Assembly (NCBI RefSeq): GCF_038500265.1
Contig: NZ_CP150637.1
Span: 1,327,501 to 1,391,500 of the forward strand
Origin: Ignatzschineria larvae DSM 13226
Lineage (GTDB): Bacteria; Pseudomonadota; Gammaproteobacteria; Cardiobacteriales; Wohlfahrtiimonadaceae
Reading direction: 5' to 3'
Length of the DNA: 64,000 nt
Part shown: piece by piece, positions 1 to 9,417 of the stretch
Layout of the letters: every line of letters starts with the position of its first letter
Numbering within the stretch: the stretch's first letter is position 1
The notes under the pieces: generated by a model
Seen by the model: only the letters and a program-made list of their open reading frames with translations
Told to the model about the DNA's origin: nothing
Database searches by the model: none
Program-made: the position numbers and the translations under genes

Positions 1-494
1 AGAGCTCATGGGGATCCCCCTCTTCTTCAATACGCCCTTCATGGAAAAAGACAACTCGATTAGAGACATTACGGGCAAAATCCATCTCATGAGTTACCAC
101 AATCATCGTCATCCCCTCTTTTGCTAAATCCTGCATGACTGTCAACACTTCATGCACTAACTCAGGGTCTAATGCAGATGTAGGTTCATCAAAGAGAATC
201 ACACTCGGTTCCATAGCAAGCGCTCTCGCAATCGCCACACGTTGCTGCTGTCCACCCGATAAAGAGATAGGATAGTCATTCACCCGTTCACTCATCCCCA
301 CTTTTTCGAGCAATTTAAGCGCTCGTGCTTTTGCCTCTTTCTTCGACAATCCTAATACATGAACAGGCGCTTCGATCATATTCTCAAGCACCGTCATATG
401 ACCCCAAAGATTGAAGTTTTGAAATACCATCCCCAGTTCTGTTCGCATTTTCTGTAGTGCTTTTTGATCTTTTGCCACTAAACCTTTGTCACTA

Positions 495-1344
495 GGGGCT
501 GTTGAACATTGCAGTTCAAAATAAAAAAAGCGAGCGGTAGAATATTATCGTCAAAAAAAACCTACCTCTCGCTATGTCTCGAACCATGCTTACAGATAAA
601 CTATGGCTGAAACTGAAGCCTATTCTCCTAGATTTGAATATCTATGACAAACCAAATTTAAGAAATATCGTTGAGGGTATTCTATTTAGAATGAGAACAG
701 GTGTTCCTTGGAGGGATATTCCTGAGCAATTTGGGCGACCTAATACTATTTTTAAAACTTTTAGTCGTTGGTCTAAAAATAACAAGCTCTTGAAATTATT
801 TAAAAAACTATCACAAGATGTTGACTATGAATGGCTGTTTATAGATGCAACTCACATTAGAGCTCACCAGCATAGCACAGGAGCAACCGCAGATAATCCT
901 CAAGCAATATCTAAAAGTGTTGGTGGAAATAGTTCAAAAATTCATATGATCGTAGATGCTTGCGGTAATCCCTGTGAATTTATCGTAACAGATGGAACGA
1001 CCCACGATATCAAGGTCGCTCCAGAGCTACTTAGCAGGGTTCATTTAAATACGACAGATTACGTTAGTGCAGATAAAGGTTATGATTCTGAGAGTTTTAG
1101 AGAAGATATTATAAATCAAGGAGCTAAAGCTATTATTCCTAAAAAGAGGAATACTCTTACGAATAATAATCATATGGACTGGCATATTTATAAAACTCGG
1201 CATTTAGTGGAGAATGCATTTGCAAGGCTGAAACATTTTAGAAGTATAGCAACAAGATATGACAAGCTAAAACAACATTATGAAAACAACGTTGCTTTAG
1301 CTTGTGCCTATATTTGGCTGAAGTTATGAATGTTCAACAGCCCC
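495..1344 (+). mobile_element. IS5-family insertion sequence, copy 1
   Basis: The 850-bp element has perfect terminal inverted repeats, starting GGGGCTGTTGAACATT and ending with its reverse complement. It is flanked by TA on both sides (493-494 and 1345-1346), read as a 2-bp target duplication. It holds one transposase gene. The TA target, short inverted repeats and single 251-codon DDE transposase fit the IS427 group of the IS5 family. It is inserted in the ABC ATPase gene. A second copy of the same length lies at 6090-6939 in the opposite orientation. Confidence 0.93.
574..1329 (+). CDS. IS5-family (IS427-like) DDE transposase
   Basis: This 251-residue transposase catalyses cut-and-paste movement of the surrounding element. 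It has the N-terminal helical region with GVPWRDIPEQFG, typical of the DUF4096/IS5 family. A catalytic core follows, with candidate acidic residues in WLFIDATHIRAH, YVSADKGYDS and the C-terminal HLVENAFARLKHFR segment (E, R and K spaced as in DDE enzymes). The frame is uninterrupted, so no programmed frameshift is needed. The protein is identical to that of the second copy, which points to recent transposition. Confidence 0.95.
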   Translation: MSRTMLTDKLWLKLKPILLDLNIYDKPNLRNIVEGILFRMRTGVPWRDIPEQFGRPNTIFKTFSRWSKNNKLLKLFKKLSQDVDYEWLFIDATHIRAHQHSTGATADNPQAISKSVGGNSSKIHMIVDACGNPCEFIVTDGTTHDIKVAPELLSRVHLNTTDYVSADKGYDSESFREDIINQGAKAIIPKKRNTLTNNNHMDWHIYKTRHLVENAFARLKHFRSIATRYDKLKQHYENNVALACAYIWLKL

Positions 1345-1567
1345 TAGGAACTAAGATCAATTTCTCCCCATTGAGCGTAATGTCACCTTGATCAGGATTC
1401 TCTAGTAAATTGATACAACGCAAAAAGGTACTCTTTCCAGATCCCGAAGCCCCTAACATTGAGACAACATCGCCTTTATTTAAGGTGAGTGAAATTCCTT
1501 TTAAAATCTCCCGATCTCCAAATGATTTATGGATATTTTCAACGACCAATGTGGGTTGACTTGACAT

Positions 1568-1989
1568 AATATGAATATTCCTACAGTTTCGATGACATAA
1601 AGCAAGTCTGCCATTATAACAACATTCGAAGAAAGACGATGTACATTTGTTATAAATCTCTCCTCCTAAGAGGACAATTTCAGACTAAGTTAGTGTATAC
1701 TAGCGAAGTTTAAAGTGATCTTAAAAAAAGTAAGTTTATAAAAGTTTGACCTATGCTTATCTGAAGGTTTGATCTTCAAGATTGAATCTTTGAAAATAGG
1801 ATCTAATCAACTCTTAATACGATGTGTTATTCATACACATTATTAATATTCCTTATTAATCATTTATTAGGATATCATTGATTAGGCATTATTAATGCAG
1901 ACAAATTATCATAACAATATAGACACAATCACAATTTATAACGTAATTTTTGATTCAATTTCTGAAGAGAAACAAAAGGATTTTATAGG
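1568..1989. other. Divergent intergenic region, ABC ATPase/leuS
   Basis: This AT-rich 422-bp region separates two divergent genes and should contain both promoters. I see no open frame of note and no RNA gene. The leuS start at 1990 is preceded by AAAAGGATTTTATAGG, whose AAAGGA can serve as ribosome binding site. No T-box-like leader was recognised. Confidence 0.6.
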
Positions 1990-4575
1990 ATGAAACCAAC
2001 CTACGAAGCTGCCAAAATCGAAGCAGCTGCTCAAGCATTTTGGGAAGCGAATGCTTCTTTCAAAGTAGAAAATCATACTGACAAACCTAATTATTACTGC
2101 CTCTCAATGTTCCCTTATCCTTCAGGTCGACTGCATATGGGACATGTGCGTAACTATACTATCGGGGATGTGATTACTCGTTATAAAAAGATGAGCGGCT
2201 ACAATGTAATGCAACCCATTGGTTGGGATGCCTTTGGGATGCCTGCGGAAAATGCGGCGATTGACAACAAGGTCTCCCCGCACGATTGGACACATAAAAA
2301 TATTGTCTATATGCGCAAACAATTTAAAGAGCTTGGATTTGGTTTTGATTGGTCTCGAGAGTTTGCGACTTGTGATCCTGAGTACTATGGTTGGGAACAG
2401 TGGTTCTTCCTTCAACTCTATAAAAAAGGCGTGATCTATCGTAAAAAAGGGATGGTTAACTGGGATCCCGTAGATCAAACAGTATTGGCAAATGAACAGG
2501 TCATCGATGGTCGTGGCTGGCGCTCAGATGCGTTAGTTGAACGCCGAGAGATCCCGATGTACTACTTCAAAATTACCGATTATGCCGAAGAGTTATTGGA
2601 AGATCTGCAATTACTCGAAGATTGGCCAGAGCAAGTACGCACGATGCAAGCCAACTGGATCGGTAAGTCTCAAGGTATGGAAGTCACATTCCTCCATCAA
2701 GATGGGCAATTTAATGTCTTTACAACGCGCCCCGATACATTAATGGGCGTTACTTATGTAGCGGTTGCCCCAGAACATCCGATTGCAGCAAAAGCAGCGG
2801 AAAATAATCCTGAACTTGCTGAGTTTATCAAAGCGTGTCAAAAAACAGGCACCAGTGAAGCCGATTTTGCCACTCAAGAAGCCAAAGGAATGGCAACAGG
2901 CGAATTTGCCAAACATCCTTTAACCGGTGAAGAAGTTCCGATTTGGGTTGCCAATTATGTATTAATGTCCTACGGAGATGGCGCTGTAATGGCCGTTCCG
3001 GCACATGATGCCCGAGATTTTGGTTTTGCTCACAAATATAATCTTCCTATCAAAATGGTCGTTGAGCCTAATGATGGTGATCAGAACCTCGATACTTGGC
3101 ACGATTCTCTCGGTGAACATGGAACTTTGATTAACTCTGGTGAATTTACTGGTCTTCATTTTGAAGAAGCTTTCAAAAAAATTGGAGATGCACTTGAGGC
3201 CAAAGGTTTAGGTAAACCTAAAACACAATATCGCTTGCGGGATTGGGGGATTTCTCGTCAACGTTATTGGGGTTGCCCTATTCCGATTATCAATTGCCCA
3301 AGCTGTGGTGAAGTCCCCGTTCCTGAGCAAGATCTACCGGTTGTCTTGCCAACAGATTGTATTCCTGATGGCAGTGGTAATCCACTGAATAAACTCGACT
3401 CCTTCAAGAAAGTCGCTTGCCCACAATGTGGTGGTGATGCCGAACGTGAAACCGATACAATGGATACTTTCGTAGAATCCTCTTGGTACTATGCCCGTTT
3501 TGCATCAAGTCATTTCAATGAAGGAATGGTTGATCCGAAAGCAGCTGAAGCGTGGTTGCCGGTAGATCAATATATCGGCGGTGTAGAACATGCGATTTTA
3601 CATCTGCTCTACTCCCGTTTCTTCCATAAATTGATGCGTAATGAGGGCGTTTTAGGTGACCCTGAAAAAGTTGGTCCTGAGCCGTTTAAAGCACTACTCA
3701 CTCAAGGAATGGTCGTTTCTCCAGCGTTCTATCGTCATACAAGTAAAGGTTATGAATGGTTCAATATCAATGATCTTGAAATCATCGATAAGAACGGTGA
3801 AAAGAGCTACATCCTTAAAAGAGATGGCGAGCCTGTCACTTATTACGGCATTCTCAAAATGGGGAAATCGAAGAATAATGGGGTTGATCCTGAAGCGATC
3901 GTTAAATCGTATGGCGCTGATGTTTCTCGTCTCTTTATGATGTTTACCTCACCACCCGAGCAAACGCTTGAGTGGTCAACATCAGGCCTTGAAGGAGCTG
4001 ACCGTTTCCTTCGCCGAGTTTGGAACTTTGCTTATGAGAATCAAGCAATCCTCAAAGATCATACGCTTGATGCTAGTAAAATCAGTGATAAAGCCGCCAA
4101 AGATGCACGCCGAGAAATTCATCAAGAATTGAAAAAAGCCCTCTACGATTATGAGCGCTTCCATTTCAATACGGTCATTTCTGCGAATATGATTATGCTC
4201 AATGTTCTCACGAAATTGAAAGATTCACCAGGTGAAGCGGCTGTGAAACGTGAAGGCTTCTCTATTATGCTTCGCCTCTTAAGCCCGATTGTGCCTCATA
4301 TTGTTCATACTATTTGGTCAACGCTTTTTGGCGACAATATACTAGATCACGCATTACCACTCGTGGATGAATCAGCACTGATCTCTGATGAAGTGAAATA
4401 TATGGTTCAAGTCAATGGCCGTCTTCGTGGTGAAGTCGTTGTGCCGGCGTCTGCTTCTAAGGAAGAGATTGAAAAAGCAGCACTTGCCAATGAAAATGCA
4501 CAGAAATTCATCGAAGGTGAAATTCGTCGTGTTATCGTTGTCCCTAATCGCTTAGTCAATATCGTTGCCAATTAA
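1990..4575 (+). CDS. leuS: Leucyl-tRNA synthetase
   Basis: LeuRS charges tRNA-Leu with leucine in the cytoplasm. At 861 residues it is normal length for a bacterial enzyme. The class I HIGH motif is HMGH at residues 49-52 within [15 protein letters not shown]. The CP1 editing domain shows the threonine-rich TTRPDTLMG. Zinc-type Cys pairs (CPSCG and CPQCGG) are present. The second class I signature reads KMGKS at 623-627, followed by KNNGVDPE, whereas KMSKS is usual, so the third position is Gly. The C-terminal anticodon-binding and tRNA-contacting regions are complete. It is transcribed alone and ends in a terminator at 4607-4635. Confidence 0.98.
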   Translation: MKPTYEAAKIEAAAQAFWEANASFKVENHTDKPNYYCLSMFPYPSGRLHMGHVRNYTIGDVITRYKKMSGYNVMQPIGWDAFGMPAENAAIDNKVSPHDWTHKNIVYMRKQFKELGFGFDWSREFATCDPEYYGWEQWFFLQLYKKGVIYRKKGMVNWDPVDQTVLANEQVIDGRGWRSDALVERREIPMYYFKITDYAEELLEDLQLLEDWPEQVRTMQANWIGKSQGMEVTFLHQDGQFNVFTTRPDTLMGVTYVAVAPEHPIAAKAAENNPELAEFIKACQKTGTSEADFATQEAKGMATGEFAKHPLTGEEVPIWVANYVLMSYGDGAVMAVPAHDARDFGFAHKYNLPIKMVVEPNDGDQNLDTWHDSLGEHGTLINSGEFTGLHFEEAFKKIGDALEAKGLGKPKTQYRLRDWGISRQRYWGCPIPIINCPSCGEVPVPEQDLPVVLPTDCIPDGSGNPLNKLDSFKKVACPQCGGDAERETDTMDTFVESSWYYARFASSHFNEGMVDPKAAEAWLPVDQYIGGVEHAILHLLYSRFFHKLMRNEGVLGDPEKVGPEPFKALLTQGMVVSPAFYRHTSKGYEWFNINDLEIIDKNGEKSYILKRDGEPVTYYGILKMGKSKNNGVDPEAIVKSYGADVSRLFMMFTSPPEQTLEWSTSGLEGADRFLRRVWNFAYENQAILKDHTLDASKISDKAAKDARREIHQELKKALYDYERFHFNTVISANMIMLNVLTKLKDSPGEAAVKREGFSIMLRLLSPIVPHIVHTIWSTLFGDNILDHALPLVDESALISDEVKYMVQVNGRLRGEVVVPASASKEEIEKAALANENAQKFIEGEIRRVIVVPNRLVNIVAN

Positions 4576-4606
4576 TTTTTGGTCTCAATAGACAATTATT
4601 ACTATC

Positions 4607-4635
4607 AAATCCCGTACATTGTGCGGGATTTTTTA
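4607..4635 (+). terminator. Rho-independent terminator of leuS
   Basis: Stem AATCCCG/CGGGATT with a 9-nt loop is followed by a run of T residues. It lies 32 bp after the leuS stop and separates leuS from the AT-rich island downstream. Confidence 0.85.
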
Positions 4636-4750
4636 TGATTTAGTAATAACTACCATTCTAAAAAATACATTTAATATCTATATGTTACAATTAATAATAC
4701 GGTCTTCTAATTTCCCTTAAATGGCATAATCAAAATAAAGGATAGATTTA

Positions 4751-5668
4751 ATGAGTGGTTTTGGATATGAAGAACTTATTTGGATTGGGAAATCTTCTAC
4801 AGGTAATCATCATTTACGACTCTATAACAACGAAGATACTCATGTATTTCCCTCGATAAACAGCCCAACACATAACAAGCATCAGATTACACTCGATCTT
4901 ATAAATGACGATAAAAAAAAATGTTATGACCTATCAATTACTGAAAATGAATGGGAAACGTTAATATTTATTGCAAAGAAACAAATACAGAAAACAAAAA
5001 ATGCCTCTCTATATCAAATTAACTTCATTAATGAGGTAATCAAGCTATGTAAAGACAATATGGTAAGAAGATACGCAAAATCTGAAAATTTAAATTGGAA
5101 AATGGCTCGGATTGCAATTGAGCACTATGGAATTATATTATTAATCGAAAATTATATGAGAGAACAATTGGGTGATCTTAGTGCCAATTCAAGCAATCTT
5201 ATACGAAAATCCATAGAACAAAATTTAAACATAGATCTTTTAGCGTACGACAAAACTGCACGAGTAAGAAATGTCTTAGTAAGCATTATTCTTTGTGAAA
5301 AAAACACCTATGACTATGAAATAGACAAGAGTATTGGAAAGATACTATCTTGTATAAGACTGTATTACAGTTTAAAAGAACTAACAAACATAAACATTGA
5401 AGACTATCAAAAATTACATGAAAAATACACTATTAAAAACAATCAAAATAAAGCTCTAATAAAACTCAATACTAAAGATAACGGTAAATATTATTGGAAA
5501 AAATTCAAAGATGTTTCATTACTATATTTTGCCCATCCTTCAGTAACAGAACTCTTTCAAAGAATATCAACAATAGCTGAAAACTCTAATATAGATCATG
5601 ATGCTTTAGTGCATGAACTCGCTTATTTAATATATAAATTAAAATTTGAAAAATATGAAAATCGTTGA
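4751..5668 (+). CDS. Hypothetical 305-aa protein, partner of the polymerase-like gene
   Basis: I do not recognise this protein. It is 305 residues, rich in Asn, Lys, Ile and Tyr, with no signal peptide or membrane segment. It looks soluble and mostly helical, apart from an N-terminal stretch of short possible strands (ELIWIGKSS...HHLRLYNNED). The start has AAGGA at 4738-4742, eight bases upstream. Its stop codon lies inside the next gene, whose ATG is at 5655, so the two frames overlap by 14 bp and are probably translationally coupled. Base composition is far more AT-rich than leuS or msrA, which suggests horizontal acquisition. The coupling to a family B polymerase homologue invites a role as terminal protein, primer or accessory subunit, but nothing in the sequence proves this. 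Confidence 0.75.
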   Translation: MSGFGYEELIWIGKSSTGNHHLRLYNNEDTHVFPSINSPTHNKHQITLDLINDDKKKCYDLSITENEWETLIFIAKKQIQKTKNASLYQINFINEVIKLCKDNMVRRYAKSENLNWKMARIAIEHYGIILLIENYMREQLGDLSANSSNLIRKSIEQNLNIDLLAYDKTARVRNVLVSIILCEKNTYDYEIDKSIGKILSCIRLYYSLKELTNINIEDYQKLHEKYTIKNNQNKALIKLNTKDNGKYYWKKFKDVSLLYFAHPSVTELFQRISTIAENSNIDHDALVHELAYLIYKLKFEKYENR

Positions 5669-6089
5669 AGTAGCAAGATATAGTAACAATGTAGATTTTA
5701 CAGACAAAAACTACTACTTCCTCAAAAAAAGAAAAGCAACTTACCTAGATATATCAACATTACACAAATTAGGTGTTTGTAATACTTCTTTATATGATGG
5801 GATTCAAAGTAAGAATATATACACTTCTCAAGATAAGTCATATCTTGTTTTAACAAGATATGAGAGAGATCTTTTTTTTAAAATTAATCCACATTTACCT
5901 CCTCCTTTATGCCTTGAACTTATGTACCCTTGGTTAAGCGGCATAAAATATATTAATGATGCAATTGAAAACTATAAAAATCTAGTTCGAATTATAAATA
6001 AATTTAAAGCGCATTTAACAGATCATACTCGGATCTCAAATCAATACTGGAATAAAGTTTGTAATAAAATAAAGAAGTCAAATACATTA

Positions 6090-6939
6090 GGGGCTGTTGA
6101 ACATTCATAACTTCAGCCAAATATAGGCACAAGCTAAAGCAACGTTGTTTTCATAATGTTGTTTTAGCTTGTCATATCTTGTTGCTATACTTCTAAAATG
6201 TTTCAGCCTTGCAAATGCATTCTCCACTAAATGCCGAGTTTTATAAATATGCCAGTCCATATGATTATTATTCGTAAGAGTATTCCTCTTTTTAGGAATA
6301 ATAGCTTTAGCTCCTTGATTTATAATATCTTCTCTAAAACTCTCAGAATCATAACCTTTATCTGCACTAACGTAATCTGTCGTATTTAAATGAACCCTGC
6401 TAAGTAGCTCTGGAGCGACCTTGATATCGTGGGTCGTTCCATCTGTTACGATAAATTCACAGGGATTACCGCAAGCATCTACGATCATATGAATTTTTGA
6501 ACTATTTCCACCAACACTTTTAGATATTGCTTGAGGATTATCTGCGGTTGCTCCTGTGCTATGCTGGTGAGCTCTAATGTGAGTTGCATCTATAAACAGC
6601 CATTCATAGTCAACATCTTGTGATAGTTTTTTAAATAATTTCAAGAGCTTGTTATTTTTAGACCAACGACTAAAAGTTTTAAAAATAGTATTAGGTCGCC
6701 CAAATTGCTCAGGAATATCCCTCCAAGGAACACCTGTTCTCATTCTAAATAGAATACCCTCAACGATATTTCTTAAATTTGGTTTGTCATAGATATTCAA
6801 ATCTAGGAGAATAGGCTTCAGTTTCAGCCATAGTTTATCTGTAAGCATGGTTCGAGACATAGCGAGAGGTAGGTTTTTTTTGACGATAATATTCTACCGC
6901 TCGCTTTTTTTATTTTGAACTGCAATGTTCAACAGCCCC
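6090..6939 (-). mobile_element. IS5-family insertion sequence, copy 2
   Basis: This second 850-bp copy has the same terminal inverted repeats and is flanked by TA at 6088-6089 and 6940-6941. It is inverted relative to copy 1. It interrupts the polymerase-like gene, and precise removal restores the frame as ...KSNTLDNNYKSAW.... The wider flanks differ (TTAG left, CTAG right), so the duplication is 2 bp and not 4 bp. Confidence 0.93.
6105..6860 (-). CDS. IS5-family (IS427-like) DDE transposase
   Basis: This 251-residue protein is identical in sequence to the transposase at 574-1329, with the same DDE core (WLFIDATHIRAH, YVSADKGYDS, HLVENAFARLKHFR). The identity shows that the element spread recently within this genome. 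The gene is intact and presumably active. Confidence 0.95.
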   Translation of the reverse strand: MSRTMLTDKLWLKLKPILLDLNIYDKPNLRNIVEGILFRMRTGVPWRDIPEQFGRPNTIFKTFSRWSKNNKLLKLFKKLSQDVDYEWLFIDATHIRAHQHSTGATADNPQAISKSVGGNSSKIHMIVDACGNPCEFIVTDGTTHDIKVAPELLSRVHLNTTDYVSADKGYDSESFREDIINQGAKAIIPKKRNTLTNNNHMDWHIYKTRHLVENAFARLKHFRSIATRYDKLKQHYENNVALACAYIWLKL

Positions 6940-8240
6940 TAGATAATAACTATAAAAGCGCTTGGCATATACCATTACAAAACGTTCATTTTCTAAAAGA
7001 CTATTCAAAAAATAACACAATTATTGCTATTGATGTGAACTCTATGTATGCATACGGTGCTACCCAAAAATACCCAAAACTTAACAGTCTAAACTATGCA
7101 AAATACAACTGTAATGCTGAAAAATTAGACTTAACAACAAATTATGGCCTATTTAAATGCAAGCTAATTCCTCCTTTTAGTAATTTTTTGAAAGAGTATA
7201 ATCCTTTCACTTGCTGGCTAAACTCTAAAAGATATTCTACTGAGGAAACTGAAATAATAGTTAAACTTAATGAATTTGAAATTTTATTTTTTTTAAAACA
7301 TGTCTCACAAATATTTATAATCGATGGTATAAGCACTATAAAAACTGAATCGCATCCTTTGAAATCAACGATTATTTCCGCCTACAAAAGACGATTAAAT
7401 TACAAAAAACAAAGTAGTCAAATTAATAAGCTTGAAAAGTTAAATATCGCAATTGCAGCCTCCTCTACTGAAAGACCACAAAAAACTAGAATCTCATTTA
7501 ATACATTTACTGAAATGTTATCTTTTATAGATCAAGAATTAGGTATAAAAATACATAATAGGCAAGAATATTTTTTATCTGAGCGATATTTGCAGCAAAA
7601 ACTCCACTTAAAACAAACTAGAAATAAAAAATTTCAATTAAAAGTAAAAAATAATAATAATGAGTTTAGTTGTTCTATCTACATGCAGAGAATTGTTGCT
7701 CACAGTAGAATTAAAATGCTCGAAACAATGAGCTATTTATATGAATTAAATGCAGGTATAGAGTTTGCTTACTATAATATAGATTCGCTTCATGTAGTAT
7801 GTCCGAAAAAAAATAACAAATATATTTATGACGCCCTTTCTTATCTTACTGGAGAAAAAATTGGGGATTTTAAAGTAGAGTGTATCGCTTCAACCGGACT
7901 ATGGTTAGAGCCAGGAAAGTATTGGCTCTTCGATGCGCAAGGAAATATAATTAAATATGCAAACTCCAATATTGGTAACTTATTCGGAAATGCATCTAAT
8001 AAAAGAAACACCCTTCAATTTCTAAAATTGCATAACTATCAAATACCTCTACCTAAAACATTGACCCTAGAGAACACTCTCTCCGATATGTACATCTTAG
8101 AAAATAACGCAACAAATAACGTAATTAAGCAGAGAAGATTGAGCATTAACGATAATAGAATAATCAATAAAGATATATACAATCGAATTCTACTAGCAAG
8201 AGAGGTAAAAATAAAATTAGCACGCGCGCTACAACAGTAA

Positions 8241-8587
8241 TAAAATTGCTATAGCAAGTCTGTTTTCAGCTGTCAAGAAAACAAACTCAAACACTTATAA
8301 ATTAGGCTCGTAGAGCCCCCCTTTAGGGGCGTCTTCATTGCTATTTAGGTAAGCATTGCTTAACAGCACCTATTTAATCACTCAGTGACGTATAAATAAT
8401 ATAGCCTACTAAAACTGAAGTCAATGCGCACATTGTGAAGACTGGTTATCTTTAATTTTTACTCAATCCCCCTATATCATCTATCTCTCACAATCACAAC
8501 ACAAAGAAACAGAACAAAGACTATAGTCGAATAGTGCAAGTTATGGCACAATCAATCTAAGATAAATTCTACAAGAGGAGATAAATC
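8241..8587. other. Hairpin-dense noncoding segment 3' of the polymerase-like gene
   Basis: This 347-bp gap has no convincing open frame, but its first 150 bp carry a dense series of short inverted repeats. They are TTGCTATAGCAA (8246-8257), TGTTTTC/GAAAACA (8261-8283), GGCTC/GAGCC (8305-8317) overlapping GCCCC/GGGGC (8315-8330), TAAGCA/TGCTTA (8350-8362) and TCACT/AGTGA (8378-8388). The overlapping GC stems are mutually exclusive. No T-run makes any of them a classical terminator. They could form a structured RNA, a replication or attachment site, or be a decayed element edge. The ribosome binding site of msrA (AAGAGGAG) closes the region. Confidence 0.5.
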
Positions 8588-9106
8588 ATGACTGAAGAGA
8601 CTCAAGATATTAGAGAAATTGTCGTTGCCGGTGGTTGTTTTTGGGGTGTTGAGGCTTACTATCAGCAGCTTAAAGGGATTGTGGCAACAGAGGTAGGTTA
8701 TGCGCAAGGGGTTGTTGATCACCCTACTTATGAAGCGGTTTGTACAATGGAAACCGATCATGCAGAAGTAGTAAAAATTATTTATGATGCAAATGTAATT
8801 GCGCTTGAGAAGATTTTAGAACACCTCTTTCGGATGATTGATCCATTATCACTCAATCAGCAAGGGAATGATATCGGCACACAATATCGCAGCGGTATCT
8901 ATTATAGTGATAAAACAGACCTCCCCATCATCAAACAATTTATCTCTAAAGAGCAACAAGCTTACTCTGCACCGATTGCCGTAGAAGTAGAGCCCCTCAA
9001 AACCTTCTGGCCGGCGGAAGATTTTCATCAAGATTATCTCCTTAAAAACCCACAAGGTTACTGCCATATCAATTTTGCCCTCATTAAGCCTAGTGAACGT
9101 AAATAA
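8588..9106 (+). CDS. msrA: Peptide methionine (S)-S-oxide reductase
   Basis: MsrA repairs oxidised methionine in proteins using thioredoxin-derived electrons. The catalytic motif GGCFWG sits at residues 15-20. The family pattern continues with EVGYAQGVVDHPTYEAVCT, HAEVVKI, DPLSLNQQGNDIGTQYRSGIYY and the C-terminal EDFHQDYLLKNPQGYC. At 172 residues it is the single-domain form without a fused MsrB. A GAGGAG ribosome binding site precedes the ATG. It is a single-gene unit bordering the AT-rich island. Confidence 0.96.
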   Translation: MTEETQDIREIVVAGGCFWGVEAYYQQLKGIVATEVGYAQGVVDHPTYEAVCTMETDHAEVVKIIYDANVIALEKILEHLFRMIDPLSLNQQGNDIGTQYRSGIYYSDKTDLPIIKQFISKEQQAYSAPIAVEVEPLKTFWPAEDFHQDYLLKNPQGYCHINFALIKPSERK

Positions 9107-9417
9107 TCATCAGCTCCGGCAGTGGCTAATAACGCAATAATCTATTGAAATGAGTAGATAAAAATCCTTCACTTTATTGTTAAATTGTTTTCCGAAATGA
9201 GGCGACAGTTTGTTCGATCATAACCTGACTTCAATCAGATGATCATGAGTTATCTTACAAACTGCATCTCATTTACGCTAGAATCCTTATTGGTAATAAG
9301 CGTTACGAATCTAGTCAATTGACCAATACAAACCTCCCAATAATCAATAATTAACCTTAGACTTTAAAGGTCAATCAAAACGCGTGTAAAATACGAGGAT
9401 AATGAAGGAGCATAGTG
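9107..9417. other. Intergenic region
   Basis: No gene, RNA or strong repeat was recognised in this 311-bp region apart from the AAGGAG ribosome binding site of the following gene. The promoter of the downstream gene must lie here. Confidence 0.5.

Larger units (their letters stand above)
1..1567 (-). pseudogene. Polar amino-acid ABC transporter ATPase, split by an IS
   Basis: This is a HisP/GlnQ-type ATP-binding subunit that would energise uptake of a basic or polar amino acid at the inner membrane. The 5' part (1567 down to 1345) carries the Walker A motif GASGSGKS. The 3' part (492 down to 1) carries [15 protein letters not shown], the signature LSGGQQQR, Walker [14 protein letters not shown] and the switch His in VVTHEMDF. 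An 850-bp insertion sequence lies between them. Removing it with one copy of the TA duplication joins the halves in frame as ...[15 protein letters not shown]..., the expected HisP-like insertion region, so the gene was intact until recently. About 238 codons are visible and the last 15-20 lie beyond the window. The partner permease and binding-protein genes are not visible. The substrate cannot be assigned from the ATPase alone. Confidence 0.9.
5655..8240 (+). pseudogene. Divergent family B DNA polymerase-like protein, split by an IS
   Basis: Two fragments (5655-6089 and 6942-8240) become one frame of about 577 codons when the IS and one TA are removed. The joined protein resembles the palm region of family B, protein-primed-type DNA polymerases. 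Motif A is AIDVNSMYAYG (first Asp codon 7032-7034). A weak motif B is KLEKLNIAIAAS (Asn near 7446). The helix SRIKMLETMSYLYEL precedes motif C YYNIDSLHV (Asp codon 7782-7784). GDFKVECIAST and PGKYWLF then match the region that ends in the KxY-type motif of phi29-like enzymes. The usual YxDTDS has become YYNIDS, so the first Asp is Asn, and the YG of motif B is absent. Only about 175 residues precede motif A, too few for a standard 3'-5' exonuclease domain, and no exonuclease motifs were found. Assignment rests on motif order and spacing. Confidence 0.65.

Noticed and set aside
1568-1989. A T-box or attenuator leader before leuS
   Set aside because: No leucine-codon-rich leader peptide, T-box sequence or terminator/antiterminator pair was found.
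5655-6089. YLDIST near the start of the polymerase-like protein as an exonuclease I motif
   Set aside because: The DxE pattern is not met, the other exonuclease motifs are missing and the region before motif A is too short.
495-6939. A 4-bp CTAG target duplication for the IS5-family element
   Set aside because: It would fit copy 1, but copy 2 has TTAG on the left and CTAG on the right, so only TA is duplicated in both.
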